A stretch of DNA of 64,000 nt from Polytrichum commune (GCA_950295325.1 OX485805.1:55204758-55268757); one strand, 5' to 3'. Counted from the first letter of the stretch, positions 11,552 through 22,050 are shown. Numbers and translations: made by a program. The notes: generated by a model not told the origin, from the letters alone.

Positions 11552-14302
11552 TTAGAATGTTAGCATTAAAAGTTAGAATTGATAGGGAATTTAGGAAAAA
11601 TTAGTTCATTTAGCATTTAGCCTAGAAGAAGGAAGGTCAAAATGAAACTAAGTAGTGCTAGAAGATAGCAAAGTAGAAAAAATGTGCTAGCTAGTAAAAA
11701 CAACTAGCTAAGCAAATATTAGTAGATGCTAGTTATTAAGCAAATGTTAGTAGATGCTAGCTAAGCAAGTGTTAGTTTATTAGTTAGTGTGAGGCACACA
11801 AGACTATTGGAGGTGTTTTACGTAAGAAGATAAAATCGGCGTGAAGAATTTTGAAGACAAAAAAGAAAGAGAGCAAGGGGGATACTTGCCCACTTGCCCC
11901 CTTGCCAACTCGATGGCGGAAAAATTAGAAAGATTTCTAAAGGTTTTTTGTCGGAGCCACCTCGGCGAGAGGGTGGCAACCTCAACCGGGAAAACCCCCG
12001 AGCCAAAATTTCGGGAAAGGGTTTGAAAAATGGATCCGGTGGAGGAGGGGTCCAACCCTTTTGTGAGAGGGTTTAAAAACCCCTCCTTCCACCTTGTAGC
12101 TCTCTCTCTTTCTCTAGTTTTTGGGCGAAGCCCTGCTTCAATGTAGTTAGGAAAAAATCCTTTAGCATGTATTCTCAATGGTCTAGAAGAAAGGCTTGAG
12201 AACCTCCTCTACTCTCTCTCTCCTAGTTAGGTTGTGTGTTTATTAACACACCAACAAAATTATTCCTTCTTTTGTAGAGGTAGGTTGGATGGTAGAGTTT
12301 TGAGTAGAGGCATTATAGACCTCATCTGCCAATGCCCTGAAGGCTTAGTTCAAAAGCTAGAACAAGATACTTATCATTTTTCTCTTAGAGAGATTTCATA
12401 TAGCTATCCATAGCCGTTTCCCATTTGTGATTTGGTTGAGATGACAATTAGTTATGGATTTTCAAAGATGGAGTAGAAAAACTGGGTGGTCTTGTGGGTA
12501 GCGGCTGCTGGATCAGACCTGCGAGCCCAATAGGAATTTTAATTCCAAGAAATTATATTTTTCCCAAGTAGAACTTTTGTGTAGCTTTCCAAAATGGCTT
12601 AGAACATTTGATTTGAGCATGATTTGAATTAGATATGAATTGTGCAAGATGGGACACATAGTTTGAGAACTTTTGGTTGACTGCTGCATTACAGAGGACC
12701 TGCTGGGTTCACTTCGGCTTACCTTTCTAATCACATATTTTTATCAAATACATCTTTTTAATATCTCTCCAGGGTCATATAGAACGTTTGATTTGACTAA
12801 GATTTGAATTAGATATGAATTGTTGAAGGCGAGATACATAGTTTAAGCCTTCTTGATTGACTGCTGTGTTACAAGGAGTCCGCTGAATTTCTATTAGCTT
12901 AACCTGCTGATGTCATAATTTTTCTAGTTAGAGCTTGTTCATAGCTTTCCAATGGTATAAGGAAAGCCTAGATTCAAGTAGTAAGGAATGTGCTATGAAT
13001 TTTTGAAGTTAGAAGATAGATAGGTGGGTTGGAAGGGTCGGTTGAATCGACCTCACACTTCCAACCCTCATAACTTTTGCATTTCTTATCCGATTAGAGT
13101 GATTTTTAGATCATTGGAAAGATAATTTGGTGCACTAAGTATAAATATTATGCTTAGGATTAAATTACAGGGCAGAATAACACTTTATATTTTAATTGTT
13201 AACTAAGGTACGCTTACTACCAAACTAGTTACAAAGAAGGAGGCAAGGTCGACGCTCGGAAAGTGGAACAAGGAAGGAGGTAGCGGCTCGGCCTACATCA
13301 AGCCCAAATCAACCGAGGAAAATTGAGGTAAATTAACTAACCTTAAGCCTTCCATTTAGGATTGGAGGGAGCACGGCTAAGGTACGCATCTCTAAACCCA
13401 CTCACCTATCTCGTAAGGTCAAGTGGCTTGACCACTTGACCGCCAAGGGAGTACCCAATTCCATTGTTTTCGGGGCCCTTGGTATGTTTTGTGGTAGTAG
13501 CTTCATTTATTAGCAAGTTTCGTGTGTGGTAAGTCGGATTAATCACCGATACGACCACTCTGAATGTTGTTGGTGGAAAGGTGGGGTTAATGACCCACGA
13601 ATCCACTATTATGTTGTTGGCCCCATAGATTGGGAGTAATGGCCCCAATTTATGAAGATTGCGCAACAGGTTGAACCTACAGGTCGCCCGTCACCCTGGT
13701 CCCATTGAGTTGCATTTCGTGGTCTATCCAGTGTAAACACATTTAACAATCAAAACATACCAAATAAATCGTAAACCCTTGTTGGCAAGAGACCCGAGGT
13801 AAGGGGTGATGCCTAATATGTTAATGTAGTAAGTTAGGACGTGCAAACAAAAGTAAGTAATTAAGAAGGAATTTGTGTGAAGGGTGGGACTTAGGCCAAG
13901 TTCCCCCGCTTAGAAAACTAAATAGAACTAAATAAAGAAATAGGAAGAATTGAATGGTCCATCAAATTGTCGTTATTCCGTTCGTTGAGTTAGGATGGTA
14001 TGAGTCACACCCGGTTGGGTGTATCAGAACCATCCCAATTCACAAATTAGGATTGCCTTGGTTTCAAGGCTGGTGCGTCTGCGCGTAGAATAGGTTGTAG
14101 GTTAAGGTTAGAACTAGATATGAAATTGGTTAGTGGAGTTTAAAGCCACACTAGTAAAAAACTAAGGCCTAACCTCCGGAGGTACTACGACGCATATTTA
14201 ATCTCCCTTAAAAATCTAACTACTCACGTTATACACCTATCATCCGGGTTCGGTTTGGGCGCCTGCAAATGCAGGCCACCTTCACCGAAGGGCTTGTGTG
14301 AT
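11552..14302. mobile_element. 2.75-kb insertion in the transposase gene, class unresolved
   Basis: The direct repeat acttttag occurs at 11544-11551 and 14303-14310. If one copy and everything between is removed, the reading frame before 11544 runs on after 14311 for about 50 codons apart from the stop at 11472, which supports an insertion with an 8-bp TSD. The inside is AT-rich and non-coding. It has short tandem repeats of 'gcaaatgttagtagatgcta' type at 11690-11790, a CT-rich stretch near 12.1 and 12.2 kb, and degenerate ~180-bp repeats at 12.52-13.08 kb. I found no clear terminal inverted repeats and no TG...CA ends, so hAT, MULE derivative or LTR cannot be decided. Confidence 0.5.
12520..13080. 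repeat. Degenerate ~180-bp tandem repeat
   Basis: Three diverged copies share phrases such as 'gatttgaattagatatgaatt', 'gttgactgctg..ttaca' and 'gtagctttccaa'. They lie inside the 11552-14302 insertion. Confidence 0.5.
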
Positions 14303-15167
14303 ACTTTTAGGCTCCCTCGAAAGGGGGTGGCCCAAAAGTACCACATCTGCGAAGGCTTGCTTTGCTCTACAAGCAATCACCAAGAAGAAGTGCGTCGCTC
14401 GGATTGTACAAGACAGGAAGAGCACTGCTGCACCTACCTACTCAGGCCTCATGGATAACTATCGGAAGAAGAGATTGGACCCTCAAGACTTCTTTTTCTG
14501 CAATGACGACATTGAGAGATGCGTTAAGGGTACAAAAAGGAGGAGGGTGGTCTCAGTCCCGAACGTTCCGGAGGTATGGCCGGTTAAGTTGGGAACCAAC
14601 TTAACCTGCAAAGAGATCCTCTCTTTAGAAAACGCAGGATTTAGACTGCCCCAGCGGAAGAAGATGATACCTTCCAGAATTTTTCAGGACCACCCGTTAC
14701 CTTTGGACTTAGCAAGCTACACGACTCCTGCATATCCGGATGAGTTTCCCACCCGGCGTTCAGGGAAGTTGATTAAGCGCAACAAGAAGGCCCCGTCAAC
14801 AAAACACGCCAATAATTGTGCCTCAGCCCTATCACTGAAAGCCAAAATGCACAAATTGTGCATGCTTCCAGCCCCTGCCTTAGGATGCATCGTCTCGTTG
14901 GATTCCGGCACGCCCCCAAAGGTTCAGCAATACTACTTGACGATTTCGCAGCTGTCAGCATGCACTTGTCCTAACTTCAAGGACATGGCGACTAAAGCAA
15001 TTGGAAAAAGGGGTCATTGGGCCAACTGTAAGCATTTGTACTATTTGTTTACTGTAGTCTGTGGTTTGGACTCAGAATCAGACACGTTCATTCATGCAGC
15101 TAGTTTTAGCTTCAACGAAGTGAAGCGAGTTTTGGAAGGTGGTTTGCTGAAGTACCTTGACTCTTAG
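14303..15167 (+). pseudogene. SWIM zinc-finger C-terminal part of MULE-like transposase, copy 1
   Basis: The ORF from 14298 to 15167 ends with a SWIM zinc finger: ACTCPNF followed after about 23 residues by NCKHLYYLF (CxC...CxH), then a helical tail ending LLKYLDS. SWIM fingers are the usual C-terminal module of MULE/FAR1-type transposases. Upstream is a basic region (TKRRRVVSV, RKKMIPSRIF). The position, strand and 8-bp repeat at its left edge show it was once joined to the transposase ending at 11.5 kb. A one-frame shift is needed near 14.45 kb to connect with the frame that reads across the insertion. It could alternatively be an independent SWIM gene. Confidence 0.65.
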
Positions 15168-15585
15168 AGTTTTCTGTTTCTTTAAAGTAACATATGTATG
15201 TAAGATTTGTTATAATCATGATGTAATGAGACTAAATGGGCCACTACAAGACATTTGACGCACCACATGTATTTCGTTGTTCCAAAGTTGCGTGACCTTT
15301 TTAGAGTACCACTAATTCTCATTATACTGAAACAATACGTGTTTGACTTGAGACAAACCCATATTTATTACTGATATTAGTTCCAAATGTTCAATTTAAC
15401 ACCCTAAACCATATTTTTCACTGATACAATAACAATTTTTCCTGTATCAGAGCCCTTAATTGTCCACGGTCATAGGTCACACTGTTCACTAAGTTTAGAA
15501 AAATTAATTACTAAAAATAAATTTAGTCCAAAAATACCATAAATTTACTACTTAAAATAACATTTTAATCAAAATATCTCGGAAG
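15168..15585. other. AT-rich non-coding spacer
   Basis: Downstream flank of the SWIM ORF. No coding frame; AT-rich, ending in a short gctcacc repeat where LINE similarity begins. Confidence 0.6.
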
Positions 15586-16117
15586 TTACCGCTCACCGCT
15601 CACCGCTCGCAAAATAGCTTCGTCCCCCGGTAATATAGTGGTTGATTGAGAGTAAATATTTCCGACTAGGGCTACGGCGTCCTGCGGATATCCGAGGTCT
15701 TTCATAATGGCGAGGAGTCTGGCATGATCGATAGAGCCAAAAGTGTTCTTGAAATCTATGTAGAGGATGTAAATGTCTTGATTGGTGAGGCGTGCATCTT
15801 CTAACGCGGCGATGAGGATTTGAAGCTGGCGAGCCGTACATCTTTCGGCTCTAAAGCCTTCTTGGCTATCATGTAAAATTTGGTGTTTTTCCCCATAGGA
15901 GGAGAGTATACTAGTAAGCGTACTAGTAAAGAGTTTGTAAATAGTGTTGGCAAGTGCAATAGGACGATGGTTGGTGAGGTGGTGGGGGTTGCTTTTTTTG
16001 TAAAGGAGTATCGTAAGGCTTGTTTTCCAAGCTTCAGGTATTTGTCGTTGTTTATAACAGTGGATGAAAAACAGTAAAAGGAGTTTGTGGAATCGTGGCG
16101 GCATGTTTTTGAGTATG
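15586..16117 (-). pseudogene. LINE reverse transcriptase fragment (ORF2)
   Basis: The frame encodes RT blocks in order: PEAWKTSLTILLYKK, NHRPIALANTIYKLF, EGFRAERCTARQL, and the catalytic-region YIDFKNTFGSIDHARL. The fragment begins where a hAT-like insertion splits ORF2 (16126-17529) and ends in a short gctcacc repeat, before the YxDD block. The upstream GPDKIP motif of the same domain is on the other side of the insertion at about 17545-17565. Confidence 0.88.
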
Positions 16118-16176
16118 GTGTTGGGCAGGGTTGTCTATCGCGACGTCATGACGGTGTCGTGCTGTCATGTCATGTC

Positions 16177-16206
16177 GTGTCGTGACGGACCCCTCCGTCA
16201 CGACAC
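16177..16206. other. Perfect hairpin in left end of hAT-like element
   Basis: 13-bp arms GTGTCGTGACGGA / TCCGTCACGACAC with a CCCC loop. Confidence 0.85.
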
Positions 16207-16396
16207 AATAGGGTCCACGTAGGGTCAACATAGGGGGAACGGACTAGGGTGGGTAAAATACTTACCTTCTTGCCAAGGTGGCGTCCTATGTGGCAGAAAA
16301 CGCCGACGTGGTCGTGGATATGCCTAGCGCCAGGTAAATCATTTTGCCATTTTGTTTACCATTTTGTTAAAATCAAAGTAGTAAAAAACGACTAAG

Positions 16397-17285
16397 GAGG
16401 GTGTGGGGCGGACGGGGGACGAGGGTGGGGCGGACGGGGGTGGGGGGGGAACGGAGCGGACGGGGTCGGGGTCGGGAACGGGGGGGAACAGAGCGGACGG
16501 GGTTGGGAACGGGGGCGGACAGGGGGGGGGGAACGGAGCGGACGGGGTCGGGAACGGGAGCGGACGGGGTCGGGAACGGGGGCGGACGGGGTCGGGAACG
16601 GGGGCGGACGGGGGTGGGGGGGGAACGGAGCGGACGGGGTCGGGGTCGGGAACGGGGGGGAACAGAGCGGACGGGGTTGGGAACGGGGGCGGACAGGGGG
16701 GGGGGGAACGGAGCGGACGGGGTCGGGAACGGGAGCGGACGGGGTCGGGAACGGGGGCGGACGGGGTCGGGAACGGGGGCGGACGGGGGGGAACGGGAGC
16801 GGACGGAGGGGGGGAAATTTTTTTTTTAAAAAAAATTTGGGGCGGACGGGGAAGGGAAAGAAAAAAAAAAAAAAAGCGGACGGGGGGGAACGGGGCGTAC
16901 GGGGTTGGGAACGGAGCGGACCGGGGGGGGGGGAAATTTTTTTTAAAAAAAATGGGGCGGACGGGGAAGGGGGAAAAAAAACAAAAAAAACAAAAAAAAA
17001 CAAAACTGGGGCGGACGGGGGAGCGGACGGGGGGGAACGGGGCGTACGGGGTTGGGAACGGAGCGGACGGGGTCGGGAACAGGGGCGGACGGGGTCGGGA
17101 ACGGGGGCGGACGGAGGGGGGGGGAAATTTTTTTTAAAAATGGGGCGGACGGGGAAGGGGAAAAAAAAAAAAAAAAAAAAAAAAACGGACGGGGGAGCGG
17201 ATGGAGGGGTGGACGGGGGGGGAACGGGGCGTACGGGGTTGGGAACGGAGCGGACGGGGTCGGGAACAGGGGCGGACGGGCTCTA
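16397..17285. repeat. G-rich minisatellite inside the hAT-like element
   Basis: Units built on 'gcggacggggtcgggaacgg' (about 20-22 bp) are grouped in a longer ~185-bp unit repeated at about 16425-16610 and 16610-16795. They are followed by blocks separated by A/T runs (for example 16815-16840, 16937-17010 and 17127-17185). One strand is almost pyrimidine-free, with many GGG runs that could form G-quadruplexes. Long ORFs in several frames here are artefacts of the missing stop codons. Confidence 0.9.
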
Positions 17286-17426
17286 GTAAATTTTTCCCCA
17301 CTTTACCTTTACTTTGCTGACATGTCATCAGACGTGGACATTGTAAATCCTACGTGTCCGAATTGGGTTAATGTAATTACACAAAAAAATCGGTAAAATT
17401 CAAGTCCGTCAGGATAAAGACAGCAT

Positions 17427-17494
17427 CCGGCATAATGTCGTGACGGATACGTGTCGTGACGGATACGTGTCGTGACGGCACGACATTATGCCGG
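17427..17494. other. 16-bp perfect inverted repeat in right end of hAT-like element
   Basis: Arms CCGGCATAATGTCGTG (17427-17442) and its inverse (17479-17494) enclose two direct copies of 'acggatacgtgtcgtg'. Confidence 0.85.
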
Positions 17495-17537
17495 GATTAC
17501 CCTCCGTCACGACACAATAGACAACCCTGGTGTTGGG

Positions 17538-19260
17538 AATTTTGTCAGGTCCCGGCATTTTCCCATTGGTAAGGTTTTTTAGACACATATCGTATGTTGC
17601 TTGGTCTAGGTAGGTGTACAAGGGAGTGAAGGCGTCTCCTCGTTTTTCTAGTGTATATTCGTTGAGGTCGTGCCACGGGTACTGCCTAACCCCGCATAGG
17701 CATTGTTGGGGGTGGTCGGGTTGGTAATGACATGTTGGGACCGTTGGTCTATTACTTATGGATTGTTGCACATGGATCTCTTGTGCGATTTCTGTGGGGT
17801 TGGTAAGGATATTGTTATATCGGTCGATGAGGCAGTCGAAGGGGGGGATGTCATTATTCTTAAAGACTTTTCTGTTAATTTTTTTGGGACTTTTGTCATA
17901 TAATTGTTGGTATTTACATATGGTTCTTTTGATTTGTTGTGTGGTGTAGGTTGTTGTTATTTTTCGGGCGTTATTTTTGGCTTCTTTGGCGATGTTAGCT
18001 AAGTTGGCTATCCAAGGTTCATACGAGTGGGGAAGATGGGGGGGTAGGGGAATAGTGACATAGGTATGGTTGTTAATTTCTTGTGTGATGATGGGGTGGG
18101 TGTGCCAATTTGGGTTATTTTTTGTGATATATATGGTTTTCCTGATAAGGTGATATGTAGATAGGTGTTTTTTCCATTCTTTTTGGAGTTTCTTAGGGAG
18201 ATAACCGCCTTGCTTGTTAATCTTGTTGGATAGTGTGGGGATGGGTGGTGCACTGCATGTGTCTAGGACGGTGGTTGTGATATTTTCGGTGAGAGAGGTT
18301 AGTGATTCACATGCTAATTGCCATTGTTCGCTTGTTAGATGGTTATTGTTTAGTAGTTGTATAAGTTCGTCGATTTGGTTGGAGTTGTTCTCGAAGAATT
18401 GGGTATGGAATTTTTCTAGATTTTCTGTTGGTATAGGGTTAAGTAGTCTAGGTGGTGGGTCAGAGGGTGTGGTTGGTTCTTTTGCAATGAGTGTATTTGG
18501 GGGGATGCGGAGTTGTATGGGTAGGTGGTCGGAGTTTAAGTGTGCGGTTTGGATTGTAGTTGAAGTGAATTGTTGGTGATGGGGGGTATTGATGTAGAAG
18601 CCATCTATTAGGCTATTTTGTGTGTAATTATGCCCTCCTTGCCTAGAGAATGTTGTGTTTGTCGGGATGTATCTTAGTTCTAGGTTATCTGTATAGGAAC
18701 GCCAGAGGTAATCTTCCGGTTGTGGCGGTGTGGTTAGTTGATCATTTTGTCTACCTATTAGAGCTACATCTCTGTTGAAGTCACCGCATAGAATATATAT
18801 GTGATTAGGATGTGTATTTATTTGATGAGTGATGTTAGTTTTTATGATGGGGATGAGAGGTAGGTCATCCGCATGTGAGGGCATGTAGAGATTAATTAAA
18901 AGCCATGGTTGTAAAGGTTGGTTTGCTATGCGTGTTATTTGGAGAAATGGGGATATATCTGCGGGGGTGGGAATTTTGGAGAGATTGCCTGGAAATGCGT
19001 GTTTGTTGTGTATTAATAATAGTAGGTCCCCTCTGAATCCTCTATATGCCATTCGTTGGCGTGTGATCCTTGTGATGTTGTGGGTATTGTTAAAGAGTAG
19101 TTTATATTGGGGAAACAAGTGTTGTATATATTTTGTGGATTTAGTGGCGGAAAGTTTGGTTTCTTGAATAGTGATGATTGATGGGGGTTGTTGGGGGTTG
19201 TTGGGGGTCCATAATTAGTTCTTGTAGGCATGGCATGGCAGTGTTTAGTGAGGAGGCATT
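17538..19260 (-). pseudogene. LINE APE-type endonuclease and RT start (ORF2)
   Basis: Endonuclease signatures in order: IITIQETKL (about 19150-19180, catalytic Glu), YRGFRGDLLLLI, GDFNRD (about 18775-18790), SLIDGFYI and NSDHLPIQL (about 18520-18540). This is the pattern of AP-endonuclease-like LINE nucleases that nick the target DNA. The C-terminal part continues to the RT motif KMPGPDKIP just before the hAT-like insertion. The frame is broken near its start by a 10-bp tandem duplication (gggggttgtt, 19183-19202): the preceding segment (LPCLQELIMDPQQPP) is in another frame. Confidence 0.85.
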
Positions 19261-19644
19261 CCATGTTATAGCATATGATTATTGACTAGTTAGCGGGATT
19301 GGATTGGGAGTAGGTGATGATTGAAAGGTAATTGGAGGGTTGGGATGCGTATATTCATTTATAGGTTCCTTATATCTTAGGGCATTCGTTAATAGTGGTC
19401 TAGGTAGATATGGGAATTTTGTTTGTAATTTTTCTATATTAATGGAGTTATGTTCTAGGTGTATGTAATCGTATAAGTGTTTATGTATTGTATTGGGGGG
19501 GTGATTGTGTCTTTATATGCCTGACAGAATTGTGTATATGGGTGTGGGATATTTATATGTCTTTCTGGTGGGTTGTGCAATCTTGACATTTTGTCTAGAA
19601 GGTGGGATGTCCATTCTTGTATTGGTTGGTGTTGTAGGAGTGTG

Positions 19645-20493
19645 TTACATGTGTGAATGGATGGGTTGATGGTTACAACTATGGCATAAATGACTCTTGG
19701 GGGGGGGGTGGTGGTTATATTGTTGTATGTGATTATATAAGTGTGAATGGGAGTGTATTATTTGTGTATGTAGGGGGTGTGTGTTTTGGAAAAAGGGTTT
19801 GAATGTTTCGGTCAAGTGTTGGTATTCGGGGTGAAATTTGATCATACTTGGTAGGAAGTATGTAGTTTGTCTTCGTTTGTGATTGGTAGGATGTTTTTGG
19901 AGTATGTCGGGCATAGGGCCCGGATGTGGGTGAATATCGCCGCATTTCAGTAAAAGGATAGCGAGGAATGTTGGGATTAGATTGTTTGTCTTTGGTGGAG
20001 TACATGGGGGAGCTATCATATTATGTGTTTTTTGGAATATATGTATGTTGTGGTGCGAGATTTGGTTGGATGGTGGCATGTTGTATTTATGACGGAAGGT
20101 TGAGTTGTGATTGTTATTCGTGTGGTTGGGGCAAGGGATAGGGAGTTCTTTTGGGTGGGCATGGTTTGGGGTGGGGGATAGTGTATGGTGTGAGTTGATA
20201 TTGTGTGGGGCGGTTGGTTTGTGTTGCGGATAGCCTAGGCCTAGTATGATGGGGTTAGGGGGGTGGTGTGGTAGGTTTGAGAGTGTGAGTCTTATTGGTT
20301 GGGCAGGTTGGAATACGGGTGGGTAATGTGTATTTTCTGTAAGGGGGTTCTTATAGGTGTATGGGAGTGGGCCCGGGTTGAGTTGTATGTCTCCACATCT
20401 TAGGATGAGTGTTTGAAGGTCCATGATTTGTGCAAAGTGTTTCTGGAGGTTTGGACATTTTAAATGTGTTTGTCTTATTATGTAGAAGTTCAC
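19645..20493 (-). CDS. LINE ORF2 leader with two 2A-like motifs
   Basis: A 282-codon frame of His/Pro/Asn/Thr-rich low complexity contains a hydrophobic run followed by CGDIQLNPGP (residues 33-42; core at 20368-20391) and a second, similar TFLAILLLKCGDIHPHPGP (core at 19915-19938). The first matches the 2A ribosome-skipping consensus D-V/I-E-x-N-P-G-P except Gln for Glu; the second keeps PGP but has His for Asn. 2A-like sequences near the start of ORF2 are known in several APE-type LINE clades. The region precedes the endonuclease on the same strand but the frame is interrupted between them. Confidence 0.7.
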   Translation of the reverse strand: MNFYIIRQTHLKCPNLQKHFAQIMDLQTLILRCGDIQLNPGPLPYTYKNPLTENTHYPPVFQPAQPIRLTLSNLPHHPPNPIILGLGYPQHKPTAPHNINSHHTLSPTPNHAHPKELPIPCPNHTNNNHNSTFRHKYNMPPSNQISHHNIHIFQKTHNMIAPPCTPPKTNNLIPTFLAILLLKCGDIHPHPGPMPDILQKHPTNHKRRQTTYFLPSMIKFHPEYQHLTETFKPFFQNTHPLHTQIIHSHSHLYNHIQQYNHHPPPKSHLCHSCNHQPIHSHM

Positions 20494-21304
20494 TAAGGTG
20501 ATGTTGTGACGATTTATTTGGCTATATCCAATGTGGTGGCATTTGAATGGGGGGGGTGGTGTGAGGTAGTGGTGGTGTAAGTGGTTTAAGTGTGGATGTG
20601 GTGGATGTGTCTGATAGATGAAGTTGGGGGGTTTCTTTTAGTGTGTAAGAAAGATTGTCTTTGTGAGGGGTTGTTTTGTTTAGGTGTGGGATGGGATGAT
20701 AGTTTTTCTGATGGTAGAAATTCGTGTGGTTCGTGTTGAGGAGGGTGTACTTGATAGTAAGGTTGTGGTTAATTTCTATGTCGGGTATGGGGCTTATTGT
20801 GGTTGTTGTGTGTAGTGTAAGCGATGTGGGAACACGCGAACACCAAAATATCCGGATTGGCGGTTTTAAGTGCCTAATCCGGGTTGTCCGGATGACCCTA
20901 GTATCGTCCAGGGATTCGGTGAAGTGTAGGAGGTCTAAAACTCTCTGTACCTGCTTATTTCTTCTTCCTTAGCCAAATTTCCGGAAATCCTTATTTCCGG
21001 ATATTTGGTCTTTGAGGACATTCTTAGCCTTTTTCCGGAGTGTGCCTCTCCGGATGTTATTTCTAGGTCCTCTTTATAATACTTACCCACCCCTTTACGT
21101 CTACCCTCTAGAATAAGTGGTTTCTTCCGGTGAAGACGTCCTTGATAAGGTTAGAATCCGGAAACTCCCTCACAACCAATCCGGATTGATCAGGTCCGTC
21201 CTGGCAGGTCACGCAGAGAGATCTGGATTGTTTCTTGGGACCATAGTGGCCAGAGGAGTCCGGATTCCGACCGGAGATCTAACTCGACGGGGTGAGTAGG
21301 TGAC

Positions 21305-21765
21305 CCGTACCACTTTCCGGATTACCCCGTCCAAAGACTGTGAGACCTCTTCAGAAGGTCGGATGGCGTAAGTCCGGCACCTTCCGGATCTTGCCCAGTC
21401 CTAACGATGGCTATCTCACATGGACGTTACCCAGGCATTCGGAACAATGAGGATCTCTTCCTATTGCACTCCGGAGGTAGCCTCCTATCCGGAATCCTTA
21501 CTGATCCGGACCTCTCCTTCTCCGTCCGACGGATCTGTCCGGCTACCTCTACCTTGGATTCTACTCAATCTGAGCTAACTGGGCGTTCCGTACCACTAAT
21601 CCGGACAGGTCCGTCTAAGGACGGTGGGACCTCTTCAGAAGATCAGATTGGCGTAAGTCCGGATCCCTCCCGGATCTCACCCAATCTTCCCAGCGGCTAT
21701 CCCACCTAGACGTTACCCAACCTACCGGATTAGTGAGGTTTCCCTCCCACTACACTCAGAGAGGA
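21305..21765. repeat. Diverged internal tandem duplication in the 4.1-kb element
   Basis: The segments at about 21305-21470 and 21588-21765 share blocks such as 'acctcttcagaag', 'ggcgtaagtccgg' and 'gacgttaccca' in the same order. Copy 2 of the element has the same duplication (about 27740-28190), so it predates the spread of the family. Confidence 0.7.
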
Positions 21766-22021
21766 TCTACAAGGCGATAACCGGATCTGATCCGGGTCTC
21801 CTCTCTCATGTCCTATCCGGAACTCCTATCCCTCATGCTCTCTCTTTCTCTTCCACTAACGATCTCCGGATCATTCACACAAACATCAATAAAGAGAAGT
21901 CAAGGAGTGAGAAACAAAGACATTTATTCGGAGTAGGAGTAATCACAATACAACAATGGAGAAGGAACCCTTCTCAAGCTCCTTATTCAGCCTTAAGTAG
22001 AGGCTCAAAAATCCCTAAACT

Positions 22022-22050
22022 GAGGGCGGCGGCCCAAGCGGCCGCCGCTT
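22022..22050. other. GC-rich hairpin downstream of the element ORF
   Basis: gcggcggcc-caagc-ggccgccgc, 9-bp arms, 5-base loop, between the ORF stop and the minus-strand AATAAA. Also present in copy 2 (about 30279-30302). Confidence 0.6.

Larger units (their letters stand above)
16126..17529. mobile_element. Non-autonomous hAT-like element with internal G-rich minisatellite
   Basis: The 1404-bp insert begins CAGGGTTGTCTAT and ends with its exact inverse (13 bp perfect; similarity continues imperfectly into TGACGG). It is flanked by the 8-bp direct repeat gtgttggg (16118-16125 and 17530-17537). CAGGG ends with an 8-bp TSD are typical of the hAT superfamily. Subterminal copies of GTCGTGACGG are present on both sides, as expected for transposase-binding repeats. 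It has no transposase gene. It interrupts the RT frame of the LINE. Confidence 0.88.

Noticed and set aside
16401-17396. Long plus- and minus-strand ORFs (up to 244 codons) in the G-rich region
   Set aside because: They are repeats of Gly/Arg/Thr/Asp or Pro/Arg/Ser caused by a stop-poor minisatellite; open in several frames at once.
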